This document shows, piece after piece, positions 7,939 through 16,737 of a stretch of 64,000 nt of DNA. The translations under genes and the position numbers were made by a program. Within the stretch, counting starts at the first letter, position 1. Each line of letters begins with the position of its first letter. The DNA comes from JAEZHK01 sp964575255 (GTDB taxonomy: Bacteria; Bacillota; Clostridia; Christensenellales; Aristaeellaceae): assembly GCA_964575255.1 (NCBI GenBank), contig CAZNPZ010000007.1, forward strand, positions 1 to 64,000, given 5' to 3'. Below the pieces are notes generated by a model. It was not told where the DNA came from. It did no database searches and was given only the letters and a program-made list of their open reading frames with translations.

Positions 7939-9861
7939 ATGGTGTTACTGTCCCTGCAGGGGATTGGAAAAAGCTTCGTGATGAACCGCGTGCTGTCGGA
8001 CGTGACACTGACGCTCAAGCAGGGCCAGCGGATGGGGCTGGTGGGCGTCAACGGCAGCGGCAAATCCACGCTGATGAAGATCATCTCTGGCGAAATGGCC
8101 CCGGACGAGGGCAGCGTTTCCATGATGAAAGGCACGCGGGTGGGTCTGCTCACCCAGCAGGCCGATATTCTGGACGATTTGACCGTCTGGGAGGAACTCG
8201 CGCGCGTGTTCGACCCGCTGAAGCAGCAGGAGGAACGGCTCCGCGCGCTGGAGCACGAGATGGCGGAAAGCCATGAGGATCCGGCGCTGTTTGAACGGCT
8301 TTCGGGCGAGTACGCGCGGCTGATGGCGCGCTTCGAGGCGGACGGCGGGTACGAGTGGCCCAGCCGCATCCAGGGCGTGCTGGCGGGGCTGGGCTTTCAG
8401 AAGGACCGGCAGGATCAGAAAGCTCAGTCGCTTTCGGGCGGTGAAAAGACGCGGCTGTGCCTGGCGCGCATCCTCCTGTCCCAGCCGGATCTCTTGATGC
8501 TGGACGAGCCGACCAACCACCTGGACCTTGCCGCCACCGCGTGGCTCGAAGAGACACTGAAGAAGTACCGCGGCACGGTGCTTTTGATCTCCCACGACCG
8601 GTATTTTTTGAACGCCGTGTGCGACGCGGTCGCGGAACTTTCCATGACCCGCCTGACCCAGTACGAGGGCAACTACGATCAGTTCATGGTCAAACGTGGC
8701 GAGGCGCTCGCCCGGCAGATGAAGGAATACGAGATGCAGCAGGCCGAGATCGCCCGGCAGGAGGCGATCATCGAGCGCTACCGCATGTACAATCGGGAGA
8801 AGTCGATCAAAGCCGCCGAGAGCCGCGAGAAAAGGCTGGAGAAGATGGAGCGGGTCGAACGACCCGTCAGCGAAAAGAAAGTCCGCTTCCAGTTCACCGC
8901 CAGGCGGCGTTCCGGCGACGAGGTGCTGCGCGTTCGCGGCGTATCCAAAAAATTCGGCGAACGGACGCTATTTGAGAACTTCAGCCTGACCGTGCGCGCG
9001 GGCGACCGCGTGGCGATCATCGGCCCCAACGGCGTCGGCAAGACGACGCTTCTGGACATCATCGCCGGGCGGCGCGAACCGGACGAGGGCACCGTCGCCT
9101 ATGGCGCCAACGTGGATCTGGGGTACTACGACCAGCAGCAGGCGCAATTGCACCCGGAAAAGACCGCGATGGACGAACTGTGGGACGACTTTCCCTACAT
9201 GCAGCCCGACCAGGTTCGCGGCGCGCTGGCGCTGTTCCTCCTGACCGGGGACGACGTGTTCCAGCCGATTTCGACGCTTTCCGGCGGCGAGAAGGGGCGC
9301 GTGGCGCTCTCGAAGTTGATGCTCCGGAAGGACAACCTCCTGATCCTGGACGAGCCGACCAATCACCTGGACATGGACTCCCGCGAGGTGCTGGAACACG
9401 CGCTGGACGAGTTCACCGGCACCATCCTGACCGTCTCCCATGACCGCTACTTCATCAACCGCATCGCGACCCGCGTCGTCGAGATGCGGCCGGACGGCGC
9501 GGACGAGTACCTGGGGAATTACGACGATTACCTGAACAAGAAGCGCCGCATGGCGTTTTCAGAAACAGACGAATCTTCGGGTATCACGAGGACGGAGCTT
9601 GAGAAGCAGAAACGCAAGGAGCGGCTCCGGCGGGAAACGAAGAAGGCGCTGGAAAAGAAGGTCGCCGATCTTGAGGCCGAGATTGAGCGAATTGAGGCAG
9701 AGATCACGCTGCTGGAGGAAAAGATGGGCGACCCCTTAACCTACCAGGGCGAGAGCGGCGCGCAGGTCGTAAAGGATCACCGCGACGCACAGGCGAGACT
9801 TACCGCTCTCCTTGACGAATGGGAATCCGCCGCAGAAGTCGCAAACGAGCAAAATTCCTGA
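7939..9861 (+). CDS. ABC-F family ATPase (YdiF/Uup type)
   Basis: 640 residues with two ABC ATPase domains and no membrane segment. Walker A motifs GVNGSGKST and GPNGVGKTT; signatures LSGGEKTRL and LSGGEKGRV; Walker B LLMLDEPTNHLD and LLILDEPTNHLD. Between them lies the interdomain linker (ERYRMYNREKSIKAAESREK) that in ABC-F proteins reaches into the ribosome, and the C terminus is a charged coiled coil (about 555-640). ABC-F proteins act on the 70S ribosome as translation factors or ribosome-protecting resistance proteins; the linker is of the YdiF/Uup sort, favouring a housekeeping role. ATG 7939 is 8 nt after GGGAGT; ATG 7933 in the same frame is too close. Confidence 0.9.
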   Translation: MVLLSLQGIGKSFVMNRVLSDVTLTLKQGQRMGLVGVNGSGKSTLMKIISGEMAPDEGSVSMMKGTRVGLLTQQADILDDLTVWEELARVFDPLKQQEERLRALEHEMAESHEDPALFERLSGEYARLMARFEADGGYEWPSRIQGVLAGLGFQKDRQDQKAQSLSGGEKTRLCLARILLSQPDLLMLDEPTNHLDLAATAWLEETLKKYRGTVLLISHDRYFLNAVCDAVAELSMTRLTQYEGNYDQFMVKRGEALARQMKEYEMQQAEIARQEAIIERYRMYNREKSIKAAESREKRLEKMERVERPVSEKKVRFQFTARRRSGDEVLRVRGVSKKFGERTLFENFSLTVRAGDRVAIIGPNGVGKTTLLDIIAGRREPDEGTVAYGANVDLGYYDQQQAQLHPEKTAMDELWDDFPYMQPDQVRGALALFLLTGDDVFQPISTLSGGEKGRVALSKLMLRKDNLLILDEPTNHLDMDSREVLEHALDEFTGTILTVSHDRYFINRIATRVVEMRPDGADEYLGNYDDYLNKKRRMAFSETDESSGITRTELEKQKRKERLRRETKKALEKKVADLEAEIERIEAEITLLEEKMGDPLTYQGESGAQVVKDHRDAQARLTALLDEWESAAEVANEQNS

Positions 9862-9919
9862 AAGCCGCGATTCTGATAAACATCGTCCCGCTTTCTAATC
9901 GCGTTCTAATGATTCTGTC

Positions 9920-9948
9920 AGGACACGCTAATTTCCATTTGTTATGAT
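9920..9948 (+). promoter_or_regulatory. Promoter of the UBA/DUF4342 gene
   Basis: -35 AGGACA (9920-9925), 17-nt spacer, extended -10 TGTTATGAT ending at 9948. The start codon is 45 nt further on. Confidence 0.55.
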
Positions 9949-9993
9949 ACTCCCGTCGCAAGGAAAGAGAAAAGATCAAACGGAGGGAATATC

Positions 9994-10518
9994 ATGGATC
10001 ACTTTGAAATGGTTGAGAAGCTGCGCGAGAAAGCCAACGTGTCGTATGAAGAGGCCAAGGCCGCGTTGGAAGCCGCCGACTGGAACCTGCTGGACGCGCT
10101 GGTGCTCTTGGAGAATCAGGGCAAGGTCATCGGCGGAACCACCGATTACTCTACGAAGAGCGAATCCTGGCACGACGAACGACATCATGACCACCACCGC
10201 CGCCACGCCGAGAACGCGGGTCGCATCGGCCGCCAGGTCGCTTCCGGCATCAACAAAATGGGCCGCTACTTCGTGGTGTTCACCCGCAAGGGCGAGACGA
10301 TGTTCGAACTGCCGCTGCTCGTGCTGCTCCTGATGCTGGCGTTCGGCTTCTGGATCACCGTGCCCCTTCTGATCGTGGGTCTGTTCTTCGGTTTCAAGTA
10401 CACGCTGAAGGGCGCGGAGGGCGTCGAAGCGGTCAACCGCGTGATGGACAAGGCCTCGGAAGTGGCCGGCAACATCGTCACCGAAGTTCGCAAGGAAACC
10501 GGCAACAACAACCAGTAA
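9994..10518 (+). CDS. UBA-like/DUF4342 domain protein
   Basis: 174 residues. The first ~45 residues (VEKLREKANVSYEEAKAALE, DALVLLE) form a UBA-like three-helix fold as in nascent-chain and EF-Ts type proteins. A His-rich linker (HDERHHDHHRRH) follows, then a DUF4342-type region: RYFVVFTRKGETMFELPLLV and a hydrophobic stretch (about residues 110-133) that could span or sit on the membrane, then a helical tail. Function is unknown; DUF4342 proteins with this UBA front are common in Clostridia. The ribosome site GGAGGG precedes ATG 9994. It is transcribed from its own promoter and is followed by a strong hairpin. Confidence 0.75.
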   Translation: MDHFEMVEKLREKANVSYEEAKAALEAADWNLLDALVLLENQGKVIGGTTDYSTKSESWHDERHHDHHRRHAENAGRIGRQVASGINKMGRYFVVFTRKGETMFELPLLVLLLMLAFGFWITVPLLIVGLFFGFKYTLKGAEGVEAVNRVMDKASEVAGNIVTEVRKETGNNNQ

Positions 10519-10535
10519 CAGAACATAGAAGTCCC

Positions 10536-10573
10536 CGTTTCTTCCACCGGCCGCGAGGCCGATGGAAGAAACG
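10536..10573 (+). terminator. 17-bp hairpin with GNRA loop after DUF4342 gene
   Basis: Stem 10536-10552 with 10557-10573, one C.A mismatch, closed by the tetraloop GCGA. No U-run follows, so it may be a terminator of unusual form, an mRNA stabiliser, or a regulatory element in front of the response-regulator gene 52 nt downstream. Confidence 0.5.
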
Positions 10574-10625
10574 CGTTTCCACGAAATGAAAAGGTTCCCC
10601 GCGAAAGGCGCGGCACGGGAGGCAT

Positions 10626-11306
10626 ATGTCCAGAATCCTTCTGATTGAGGACGAAGAGCGCATCGCGCGCTTTGTCGAACTGGAGCTGACCCACGAGGGC
10701 TACGAGGTCGAAAAAGCCTACGATGGCCGTGTGGGACTACAGATGGCCGAGTCCGGGAAATATGACCTACTGCTCCTGGACATCATGCTCCCGGAACTGA
10801 ACGGCCTTGAAGTGCTGCGCCGCTTCCGAAAAAACGCCAGTACGCCCGTCATCATGTTGACCGCGCGCGACGCGGTGATGGACAAAGTGTCCGGGCTTGA
10901 CATGGGCGCGGACGACTACATCACAAAGCCGTTCCAGATCGAGGAACTGCTGGCGCGCATCCGCGCGGCGCTTCGGAAGCGCGGCGCGGACGCCCCGGCG
11001 CAGATCATGAGTTGCGGCCCGGTCGCGCTGGACGCGGCGCGCCGGACGGTCACCTGTGAAGGGCATGAACTGGAGCTGACCAACCGCGAGTTCACGCTGC
11101 TGATGACCCTGCTTGAAAACAAGTCGATCGTCCTCACCCGCGAGACGCTGCTCGAGCGGGTCTGGGGCTATGAATACATGGGCGAGACCAACGTGGTGGA
11201 CGTGTACATCCGCTACCTGCGCGCAAAATTGGACGAAGCCTGCGGCGTCAAGTTGATCCACACCGTACGCGGCGTCGGCTACGCCATCAAGGAGCCGGAA
11301 GCATGA
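10626..11306 (+). CDS. OmpR/PhoB-family response regulator
   Basis: 226 residues. Receiver domain with acidic pair E8/D9, phosphoacceptor D52 (LLLLDIMLP), Thr in VIMLTARDA and Lys in YITKPF, all intact. The C-terminal winged helix (about 130-226; LTNREFTLLMTLLENK, VWGYEYMGETNVVDVYIRYLRAKL) is of the OmpR type, closest in style to ArlR/CiaR-like regulators. ATG 10626 follows GGGAGG. It overlaps the histidine kinase gene by four bases (ATGA), so both form one two-component operon; the regulon is unknown. Confidence 0.92.
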   Translation: MSRILLIEDEERIARFVELELTHEGYEVEKAYDGRVGLQMAESGKYDLLLLDIMLPELNGLEVLRRFRKNASTPVIMLTARDAVMDKVSGLDMGADDYITKPFQIEELLARIRAALRKRGADAPAQIMSCGPVALDAARRTVTCEGHELELTNREFTLLMTLLENKSIVLTRETLLERVWGYEYMGETNVVDVYIRYLRAKLDEACGVKLIHTVRGVGYAIKEPEA

Positions 11307-12613
11307 GCAGAAGAAACCGCGAGAAATTCCGCGCGTCGCGCTCGGTGCGCCGCATCAGCCGCATGTGGCTGTGGCGGCTGTTTTCGACGATGCTGGCGGC
11401 GGACATCGCGCTCGTCATCATTGCGGTCGGCGCGTTCTGCTACCGGGCGGAGGCCGGTGCGGACGGCGGCTTTTCGCCGTGGAGCCGCCGCTGGTTCACC
11501 GGGATAACCGAAACCGGCCGCTTCTATGAGCGTTTCGACGGGGCGCAGTACCACTTCACGACGCCGGAGGGCGAAACCGGCTCCGCAGATCTGGGCGCGT
11601 ACCTTATTCCATTCCGGCACTTCCTCGCGCTGGTATTGGCCGCGCAAGGCGTGGTGTTTTTGTTCCGGTGGGGCGGAGGACGCCGCAGCGCCGAGCGGAT
11701 GATGAAGCCGGTCCGGCAGATGACCCGCGCCGCCGAGCGCATCTCCAGCGAGCGCTTCGCAGCCGACAAGCTGCATTCGCTGGAGGACGCCATCGACAGT
11801 CTCACGCCGTCCACGCGCGGCGTCCGGCTCAATACCGGCGACCGCGACGTGGAAGGGCTGGAGCAGGCGATCAACAATCTCTTAAGCCGCGTCCACGAAT
11901 CCTACGTGGAGCAGACCCGCTTCGTGTCTGACGCGTCCCATGAACTGAGAACGCCCATCGCGGTCATCCAGGGTTACTCCGACATGCTGGCGCGCTGGGG
12001 CAAGACCGACCAGCACATTCTGGAGGAGTCGATCGCCGCGATCCAGGTGGAAACGCGCGGCATGAACCGGCTGGTGGAGCAGCTCCTCTTCCTCGCGCGC
12101 GGCGACAGCGGGCGGAACACCATCGCGTTCGCGCCGTTTGACCTGACCAAGACCCTGTCGGAAGTCTGCGACGAATATAAAATGATCGACGCCACCCACG
12201 AGTTTTCCTTCCAGTCAAAAGACGCAGCGCCCATCACCGGCGACGAGGCGCTGATCAAGCAGGCCGCGCGCATCCTGATGGACAACGCGATCAAATATAC
12301 CTCGGACGGCGGGCGGATCCTGCTGGAAGTCGGGACGGAAGCCGGTTCCCCCTGCTTCAGCGTGACGGACGAGGGCATCGGCATCAAACCCGACGACGTT
12401 CCCAAGATCTTCGACCGCTTCTTCCGCTCCGATCCGGCGCGCGCCCGGAAGTCGGGCGGCGCGGGGCTGGGGCTCTCAATCGCCAAGTGGATCGTGGACA
12501 GCCACGGCGGCTACTTCCAGGTGCTCTCCCGCGAGGGCATCGGCACCCGCATGCGCGTGGTTCTGCCGCAGCCGCCGGGCGCGAAGCGCCCAGTGTCAGT
12601 AACAACGCGCTGA
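11303..12613 (+). CDS. Sensor histidine kinase
   Basis: 436 residues: basic N terminus, transmembrane segment 1 (about 30-52), an extracytoplasmic region of some 60 residues, transmembrane segment 2 (about 108-128), a HAMP-like linker, HisKA with phosphorylated H213 (SDASHELRTP), and HATPase_c with N box DNAIKYT, G1 DEGIGI, F box and G2 GAGLGLS. It should sense an envelope or membrane signal and phosphorylate the regulator encoded just upstream, with which it overlaps by ATGA. The small sensory loop resembles ArlS/CiaH-type kinases; the signal cannot be told from sequence. A bidirectional terminator follows. Confidence 0.92.
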   Translation: MSRRNREKFRASRSVRRISRMWLWRLFSTMLAADIALVIIAVGAFCYRAEAGADGGFSPWSRRWFTGITETGRFYERFDGAQYHFTTPEGETGSADLGAYLIPFRHFLALVLAAQGVVFLFRWGGGRRSAERMMKPVRQMTRAAERISSERFAADKLHSLEDAIDSLTPSTRGVRLNTGDRDVEGLEQAINNLLSRVHESYVEQTRFVSDASHELRTPIAVIQGYSDMLARWGKTDQHILEESIAAIQVETRGMNRLVEQLLFLARGDSGRNTIAFAPFDLTKTLSEVCDEYKMIDATHEFSFQSKDAAPITGDEALIKQAARILMDNAIKYTSDGGRILLEVGTEAGSPCFSVTDEGIGIKPDDVPKIFDRFFRSDPARARKSGGAGLGLSIAKWIVDSHGGYFQVLSREGIGTRMRVVLPQPPGAKRPVSVTTR

Positions 12614-12638
12614 CAATCCCGGTAAAGTTATTGACATC

Positions 12639-12670
12639 AAAGCCCCGAAAACGCCGGTTTTCGGGGCTTT
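12639..12670. terminator. Bidirectional terminator
   Basis: Perfect 14-bp stem (12639-12652 with 12657-12670), loop GCCG, with AAA/TTT ends. It separates the two-component operon (+) from the convergent membrane-protein gene (-). Confidence 0.8.
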
Positions 12671-12716
12671 CATTGTGTATGTGACAGTGCCGGTTACTGA
12701 CATCTCACGACATTGT

Positions 12717-13442
12717 TTAGCGCCCCGAACGCCGCCGAAGGAACCACGCGCGGACGGGCAGGTAAGCTTCATAGAAATTGCCCGGCAGATGAAAAAGCGC
12801 GTAGAGACCGGCGGTCTGCGAGATCGCGGCCAGCCACGCGATCAGAAGCCCGCCCAACGCGTGCTTCCATCCGGGCAAAAGCGCGAGCGGAACCGCCATC
12901 AGGACAGCCAGCGCGGTCAGGTACGCCGACAGCCGCCGGTTCTCCGCCTCATCCCTTTGCACCGCGACGTTCGCAATCAGGACTAGCAGCGCGTAGAGGA
13001 GCGCGCCGGTCAGCGTCGCGCCCAAGAGCGATGCGGCAAGGTACAGAACCGACGCGATCAATGGCCTGAAACCGACGCGAAGCAACGAAGCGAAATCCGC
13101 CCCGGCCGGAAGCGTGGGCCGCAGCCGGAATTTCAAGGCCGCCGAAAGCCGGACAAGCGCCAGCGCGCAGCCCGCCGCCATCGGGTACAATAGTTCCGGC
13201 AGGAAATACCAAACCGCCGCCAGCGACAGAACAGCCGCGGCCAGCCAAAGGATCAGCGTCGCGCCCGCGACGCGCCGACGCGCGAGGTCGTCCACCCGCA
13301 GCCCCGCGATCACCGCCGCGCCGCCCGCGCCCAGCATCAGGCTGAGCGTCAGCGCGCCGCCCAGCAGCGTGAAATACAAAAAGTCGCGCGCCATCCGAAG
13401 AAAATCGGCGAACTGCGCGGCCTCGAACCCCAACAAGTCCAT
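12717..13442 (-). CDS. Polytopic membrane protein of unknown function
   Basis: 241 residues, very rich in Ala and Leu, with about six hydrophobic segments (roughly 22-47, 60-80, 85-100, 125-150, 180-197, 200-225) and basic ends (LRRRSGR), so an integral inner-membrane protein. No family motif is recognised. The start ATG 13442 follows GGAGGAAGGGG. It is the last gene of the minus-strand run that begins at 19.8 kb and lies 15 nt after rlmH, so it is probably cotranscribed with it. Confidence 0.6.
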   Translation of the reverse strand: MDLLGFEAAQFADFLRMARDFLYFTLLGGALTLSLMLGAGGAAVIAGLRVDDLARRRVAGATLILWLAAAVLSLAAVWYFLPELLYPMAAGCALALVRLSAALKFRLRPTLPAGADFASLLRVGFRPLIASVLYLAASLLGATLTGALLYALLVLIANVAVQRDEAENRRLSAYLTALAVLMAVPLALLPGWKHALGGLLIAWLAAISQTAGLYALFHLPGNFYEAYLPVRAWFLRRRSGR

Positions 13443-13457
13443 CGCCCCTTCCTCCGG

Positions 13458-13934
13458 TTATTTGTGATATCTTTGTCCAGACAGGATTTTTGAGGACCGG
13501 TATAACTGCTCCAGCAGGATCACCCGCATCAGCGGGTGCGGAAACGTGAGGTTGGAAAACGACAGCCGATGCTCCGCGCGGGCCAGCACCTCGTCCGAAA
13601 GCCCCAATGAGCCGCCGATCACAAGCGTAAGCCGCCTGCCATCCATAGACCAGCCTTCAAGGAGCCTCGCAAGCCCGACCGAATCCGGCGCCTGCCCCTT
13701 AATGCACAGCGCCACAACCCGGTCGTCCTGCCTGATCCGCTTCAGAAGTTCGCGTCCTTCCTTCTCCAAAACCTGTGCCGCCTCGGCCTCGGACGCGCGC
13801 TCCGGCTCCGGCTGATCGGGGACTTCCACGACCTCAAACCGCCCGTAGCGGGTCAGCCGCTTCAAGTATTCCTGACAGGCGGCCTTCTGCCAGTCCTCCT
13901 TGAGCTTCCCGACGCACAATACGCACGCGTTCAT
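13458..13934 (-). CDS. rlmH: 23S rRNA (pseudouridine-1915-N3)-methyltransferase
   Basis: 158 residues, the normal size for RlmH, a small SPOUT (trefoil-knot) SAM-dependent methyltransferase acting on helix 69 of 23S rRNA in assembled ribosomes. Recognisable: N-terminal VGKLKEDWQK, the SAM-binding knot FVIGGSLG-like segment (LVIGGSLGLSDEV), and the C-terminal family signature FPHPLMRVILLEQLYRSSKI ... YHK. Its ATG shares a base with the stop of the CPBP gene upstream (TGATG), so it is translationally coupled. Confidence 0.95.
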   Translation of the reverse strand: MNACVLCVGKLKEDWQKAACQEYLKRLTRYGRFEVVEVPDQPEPERASEAEAAQVLEKEGRELLKRIRQDDRVVALCIKGQAPDSVGLARLLEGWSMDGRRLTLVIGGSLGLSDEVLARAEHRLSFSNLTFPHPLMRVILLEQLYRSSKILSGQRYHK

Positions 13935-14935
13935 CAGATCACCCGCAGCATCTCAAGAAGATCCAATAAATACATACAGCCGACCGAAACCATCGCCGCG
14001 AGCAGTACGAAGAGTTCCTGCCAGGTGAGCTTGGTTCTGTCGATGCGCTCGATCTGCTCGAACGTCCTGCCCTGCTTTTCCCGGTGCCAGCCGGAGATCA
14101 TCAAAATCGCCCAGAACACCACGCCGTAGACGGCGGCCTGCAGCGCGAGCAACAATACGCCCGCCGCGCCGCCGACGCTCTCGTACATCGTCCCGGCGGC
14201 GGTCGACTGCGGCTGAATCTGCGATAAAACCACCAACACGGCGTTATGCACCGTGTGGTAGATCATGCCCGCGTACAGCGAATCCGTATTGATCACGAGG
14301 TATCCGATGGCAAAACCCAAAAGAATCTGCGTCGGGAGGCCGATGATGGAGCCGTGCAGCCCTGCGAACAGCATCGTGGACACGACCAGCGCGTACTTCG
14401 TGCCCCGCCGCTCCCACGCGCCCAGGATAAACCCGCGGAACAGAAGCTCCTCAAACACGCCGGGCAGCATGCAACTGGTGAGAACCAACAGGATCAGCGC
14501 GCCGGAACTGTTCGCGACCGGCAATGTCTGGTCGACCAGCCTCGCGCCCATGCCTTCCAGCGCCAGCATCCAGAGCGAACCCAGCGACAGCGTGGTCATC
14601 ACGCCCGCCAGCGCCGCCAACACCGAAACGACCGCCATCGAGGGCGGCAGCGGGTTCAGCCGCATCGCGCGGCCGACACCCTCTTTTCTCGCCGCGATCA
14701 GGATGATCGGAAGCCCGATGAAGAGCGGATAATACGCAAGCGACACCGGCGACATCATCGACTGGCCGTCCGTCGGAAGTTTGAAGAGCCCCATCACCAG
14801 CGTGACGAGGTACGAAACCGCAGGCAGCCCCGCCGCCGCCAGCAGGTACAGCGCGTTGGCGGTAAAGATCGCGGGCCTGCGCGCCCAGAACTTGAAATCC
14901 CCGTCGCTTGCAAAATTTCCGTCAAAACCAGACAA
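13934..14935 (-). CDS. CPBP-family intramembrane metalloprotease
   Basis: About 333 residues, a membrane protein with around eight hydrophobic segments. The Abi/CPBP motifs are present: EELLFRGF (motif 1, Glu-Glu...Arg), FAGLHG (motif 2 His) and YHTVHNA (motif 3). Members are relatives of Rce1 CAAX proteases; bacterial substrates are mostly unknown. TTG 14935 is proposed as start because GGAGGG lies 8 nt before it; an ATG at 14959 in the same frame has no ribosome site and would overlap the preceding gene by 38 bp. Either way the gene overlaps the MBL hydrolase gene, so it belongs to the same operon. Confidence 0.85.
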   Translation of the reverse strand: MSGFDGNFASDGDFKFWARRPAIFTANALYLLAAAGLPAVSYLVTLVMGLFKLPTDGQSMMSPVSLAYYPLFIGLPIILIAARKEGVGRAMRLNPLPPSMAVVSVLAALAGVMTTLSLGSLWMLALEGMGARLVDQTLPVANSSGALILLVLTSCMLPGVFEELLFRGFILGAWERRGTKYALVVSTMLFAGLHGSIIGLPTQILLGFAIGYLVINTDSLYAGMIYHTVHNAVLVVLSQIQPQSTAAGTMYESVGGAAGVLLLALQAAVYGVVFWAILMISGWHREKQGRTFEQIERIDRTKLTWQELFVLLAAMVSVGCMYLLDLLEMLRVI

Positions 14936-15770
14936 ACGGCGTTCCCTCCGATCTGGCAAACTGGCTGCCCTCCGGCTTCAATGCGTACACGCCGTTGGGC
15001 GCGTCCCGCCTGGCGACGTCCAGCCCCACGTCGACGCCTGGCTGGAACCCCTCGGCTTCCAGCGCGTCGTGCACGGTGCGCAGCGCCAGCTCCGGGAAGT
15101 TGTTTTCGCCGGACAGATGCCCCAGCACGATCTGCCTCACACCCGACCCCGCCAGCTTCACCGCTGCGCGGCCCGCGTCCACGTTGGACAGGTGGCCGTG
15201 ATTTCCGAGGATCCGCCGCTTCAGTTCATAGGGGTAACGTCCCGCCTTCAGCATGTCCACGTCATGGTTGGATTCGAGCAGCACCAGATCGCACCCGGAA
15301 ACCGCCTCCAGCCACTCGCCCTTCAGGTGGCCGATGTCGGTCGCCACAGCGACCCGCGTGCCGCCTGAGGAGACGGAATACCCCACAGGCTCCGACGCGT
15401 CATGCGGCAGCGCGAACGGCATGATGCCGATGTCCCCGACGTAGAAGTCCTCAAACGCGCGCAGCTCCCGCACGTTGGACGGGGACAGCTTCCCCATCCG
15501 CGCGGCGATCGCCATCCAGGTGCCGCGCGTCGCGTACAGCGGGATGTCATACTTTCTGGACAGAATGCCCGCGCCCTGCACGTGATCGGAATGTTCGTGG
15601 GTGAGCAGGATCGCGTCCAGCATGCCGGGCAGCACGCCCAGCGTTTCCAGCGCGTGCACGATCCGGGAACCGGACACGCCCGCGTCGATCAGGACGCGCG
15701 CGTCGCCCATCTCCACATAGATCGCGTTGCCATTGGAGCCGCTGAACAGCGGCGAAAACCTCATCTGCAT
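14922..15770 (-). CDS. MBL-fold metallohydrolase, WalJ/YycJ type
   Basis: 282 residues of the metallo-beta-lactamase fold. Metal ligands in LTHEHSDHVQG, DIGHL and LGHLS; N terminus FSPLFSGSNGNAIYVE is characteristic of the YycJ/WalJ group, predicted exonuclease-like hydrolases linked in B. subtilis to DNA metabolism and cell-wall control near walRK. No walRK genes are here; instead it sits 4 nt after dusB and overlaps the CPBP gene. The start could also be ATG 15764; no strong ribosome site distinguishes the two, and translation is probably coupled to dusB. Confidence 0.85.
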   Translation of the reverse strand: MQMRFSPLFSGSNGNAIYVEMGDARVLIDAGVSGSRIVHALETLGVLPGMLDAILLTHEHSDHVQGAGILSRKYDIPLYATRGTWMAIAARMGKLSPSNVRELRAFEDFYVGDIGIMPFALPHDASEPVGYSVSSGGTRVAVATDIGHLKGEWLEAVSGCDLVLLESNHDVDMLKAGRYPYELKRRILGNHGHLSNVDAGRAAVKLAGSGVRQIVLGHLSGENNFPELALRTVHDALEAEGFQPGVDVGLDVARRDAPNGVYALKPEGSQFARSEGTPFVWF

Positions 15771-15774
15771 CGGG

Positions 15775-16737
15775 TCAACCTTCGTTCAAAAATTCGAGAA
15801 GCGCGTCTCGGACGCATTCGACGGTGGTCAGCGCCATCACGCGCGCGCGGAGCCGCGCGCAGCCCTTCGAGCCGTGCGCATAACTCGCGACATGGCCGCG
15901 CATTTCACGTACCGCCCGCTCCTCGCCGTGAAGCGCCGCGAGCATGTCCAGGTGCCGCATCGCCATCGTGAGGCGCTCATCAATGGATGGCGGTGCGTGT
16001 GTCTCGCCGCGCATTGCGCACGCGATCTCACGGAAGAGCCACGGGTTCCCACGCGCCGCCCGCCCCACCGCGACGCCCGCGCAGCCGGTCTCCCGGAGCA
16101 TCGAGAGCGCGTCATTGCCGGAGGCGATGTCGCCGTTTCCGATCACCGGAATAGATACCGCGCGGACGACGTCCGCAATCACACGCCGGTCGGCGCGGCC
16201 GGAGTAAAACTGGTCGCGGGTGCGCGCGTGCACCGTGACGGCGGCCGCACCCGCGTCCTGTGCGATGCGCGCGACTTCCGGCGCGTTGACGTGCGCGGGA
16301 TCCCAGCCCGAACGGATCTTGACCGTGACCGGAATATGTACCGCGCGGACGGTCGCTTCGATCACCCGCCCGGCGAGTAGCGGTTCCTTCAGAAGCGCCG
16401 ACCCCTCGCCTCCCGACACGATCTTGGGCGCGGGGCAGCCCATGTTAAGGTCGACAAACGAAAAGCCCTGGTCACTGAGCCGCCGCGCGGCCTCGGCCAC
16501 GGCTTCGGGGTCGCGCCCGAACAATTGCACCCCAAGCGGCCCCTCGTGCGCGGCGTGCAGCAAAAGCTGGATCGCGGCTCGGTGGCCGGGGCTCATCAGA
16601 TACCCCTTGGCGCTCACCATCTCGGTGGTCGCGAACGCAGCGCCCAGTTCTCGGCAGATCAGCCGGAACGTGACATCGGTGACGCCGGCCATCGGGCAGA
16701 GGCCGGCGCCATGGGAAAATGCAGCGGAGAGGATCAT
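15775..16737 (-). CDS. dusB: tRNA-dihydrouridine synthase
   Basis: 320 residues, matching DusB length. FMN-dependent enzyme that reduces uridines in the tRNA D-loop. Seen: APMAGVTD-like start (LCPMAGVTDVTFR), the catalytic cysteine in NMGCPAPKI, Lys in VTVKIRSGW, His in VHARTRDQ, and the FMN phosphate site VIGNGDI...AVGRAARGNPWLF. The ATG at 16737 overlaps the stop of the preceding gene (ATGA); upstream in-frame starts would run through that gene and show no ribosome site. Distinction between DusB and DusA/C is by overall motif style. Confidence 0.93.
   Translation of the reverse strand: MILSAAFSHGAGLCPMAGVTDVTFRLICRELGAAFATTEMVSAKGYLMSPGHRAAIQLLLHAAHEGPLGVQLFGRDPEAVAEAARRLSDQGFSFVDLNMGCPAPKIVSGGEGSALLKEPLLAGRVIEATVRAVHIPVTVKIRSGWDPAHVNAPEVARIAQDAGAAAVTVHARTRDQFYSGRADRRVIADVVRAVSIPVIGNGDIASGNDALSMLRETGCAGVAVGRAARGNPWLFREIACAMRGETHAPPSIDERLTMAMRHLDMLAALHGEERAVREMRGHVASYAHGSKGCARLRARVMALTTVECVRDALLEFLNEG

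Noticed and set aside
7939..9861. Antibiotic-resistance ABC-F gene
   Set aside because: The interdomain linker is short and of the YdiF/Uup housekeeping style, and no leader-peptide attenuator precedes the gene.
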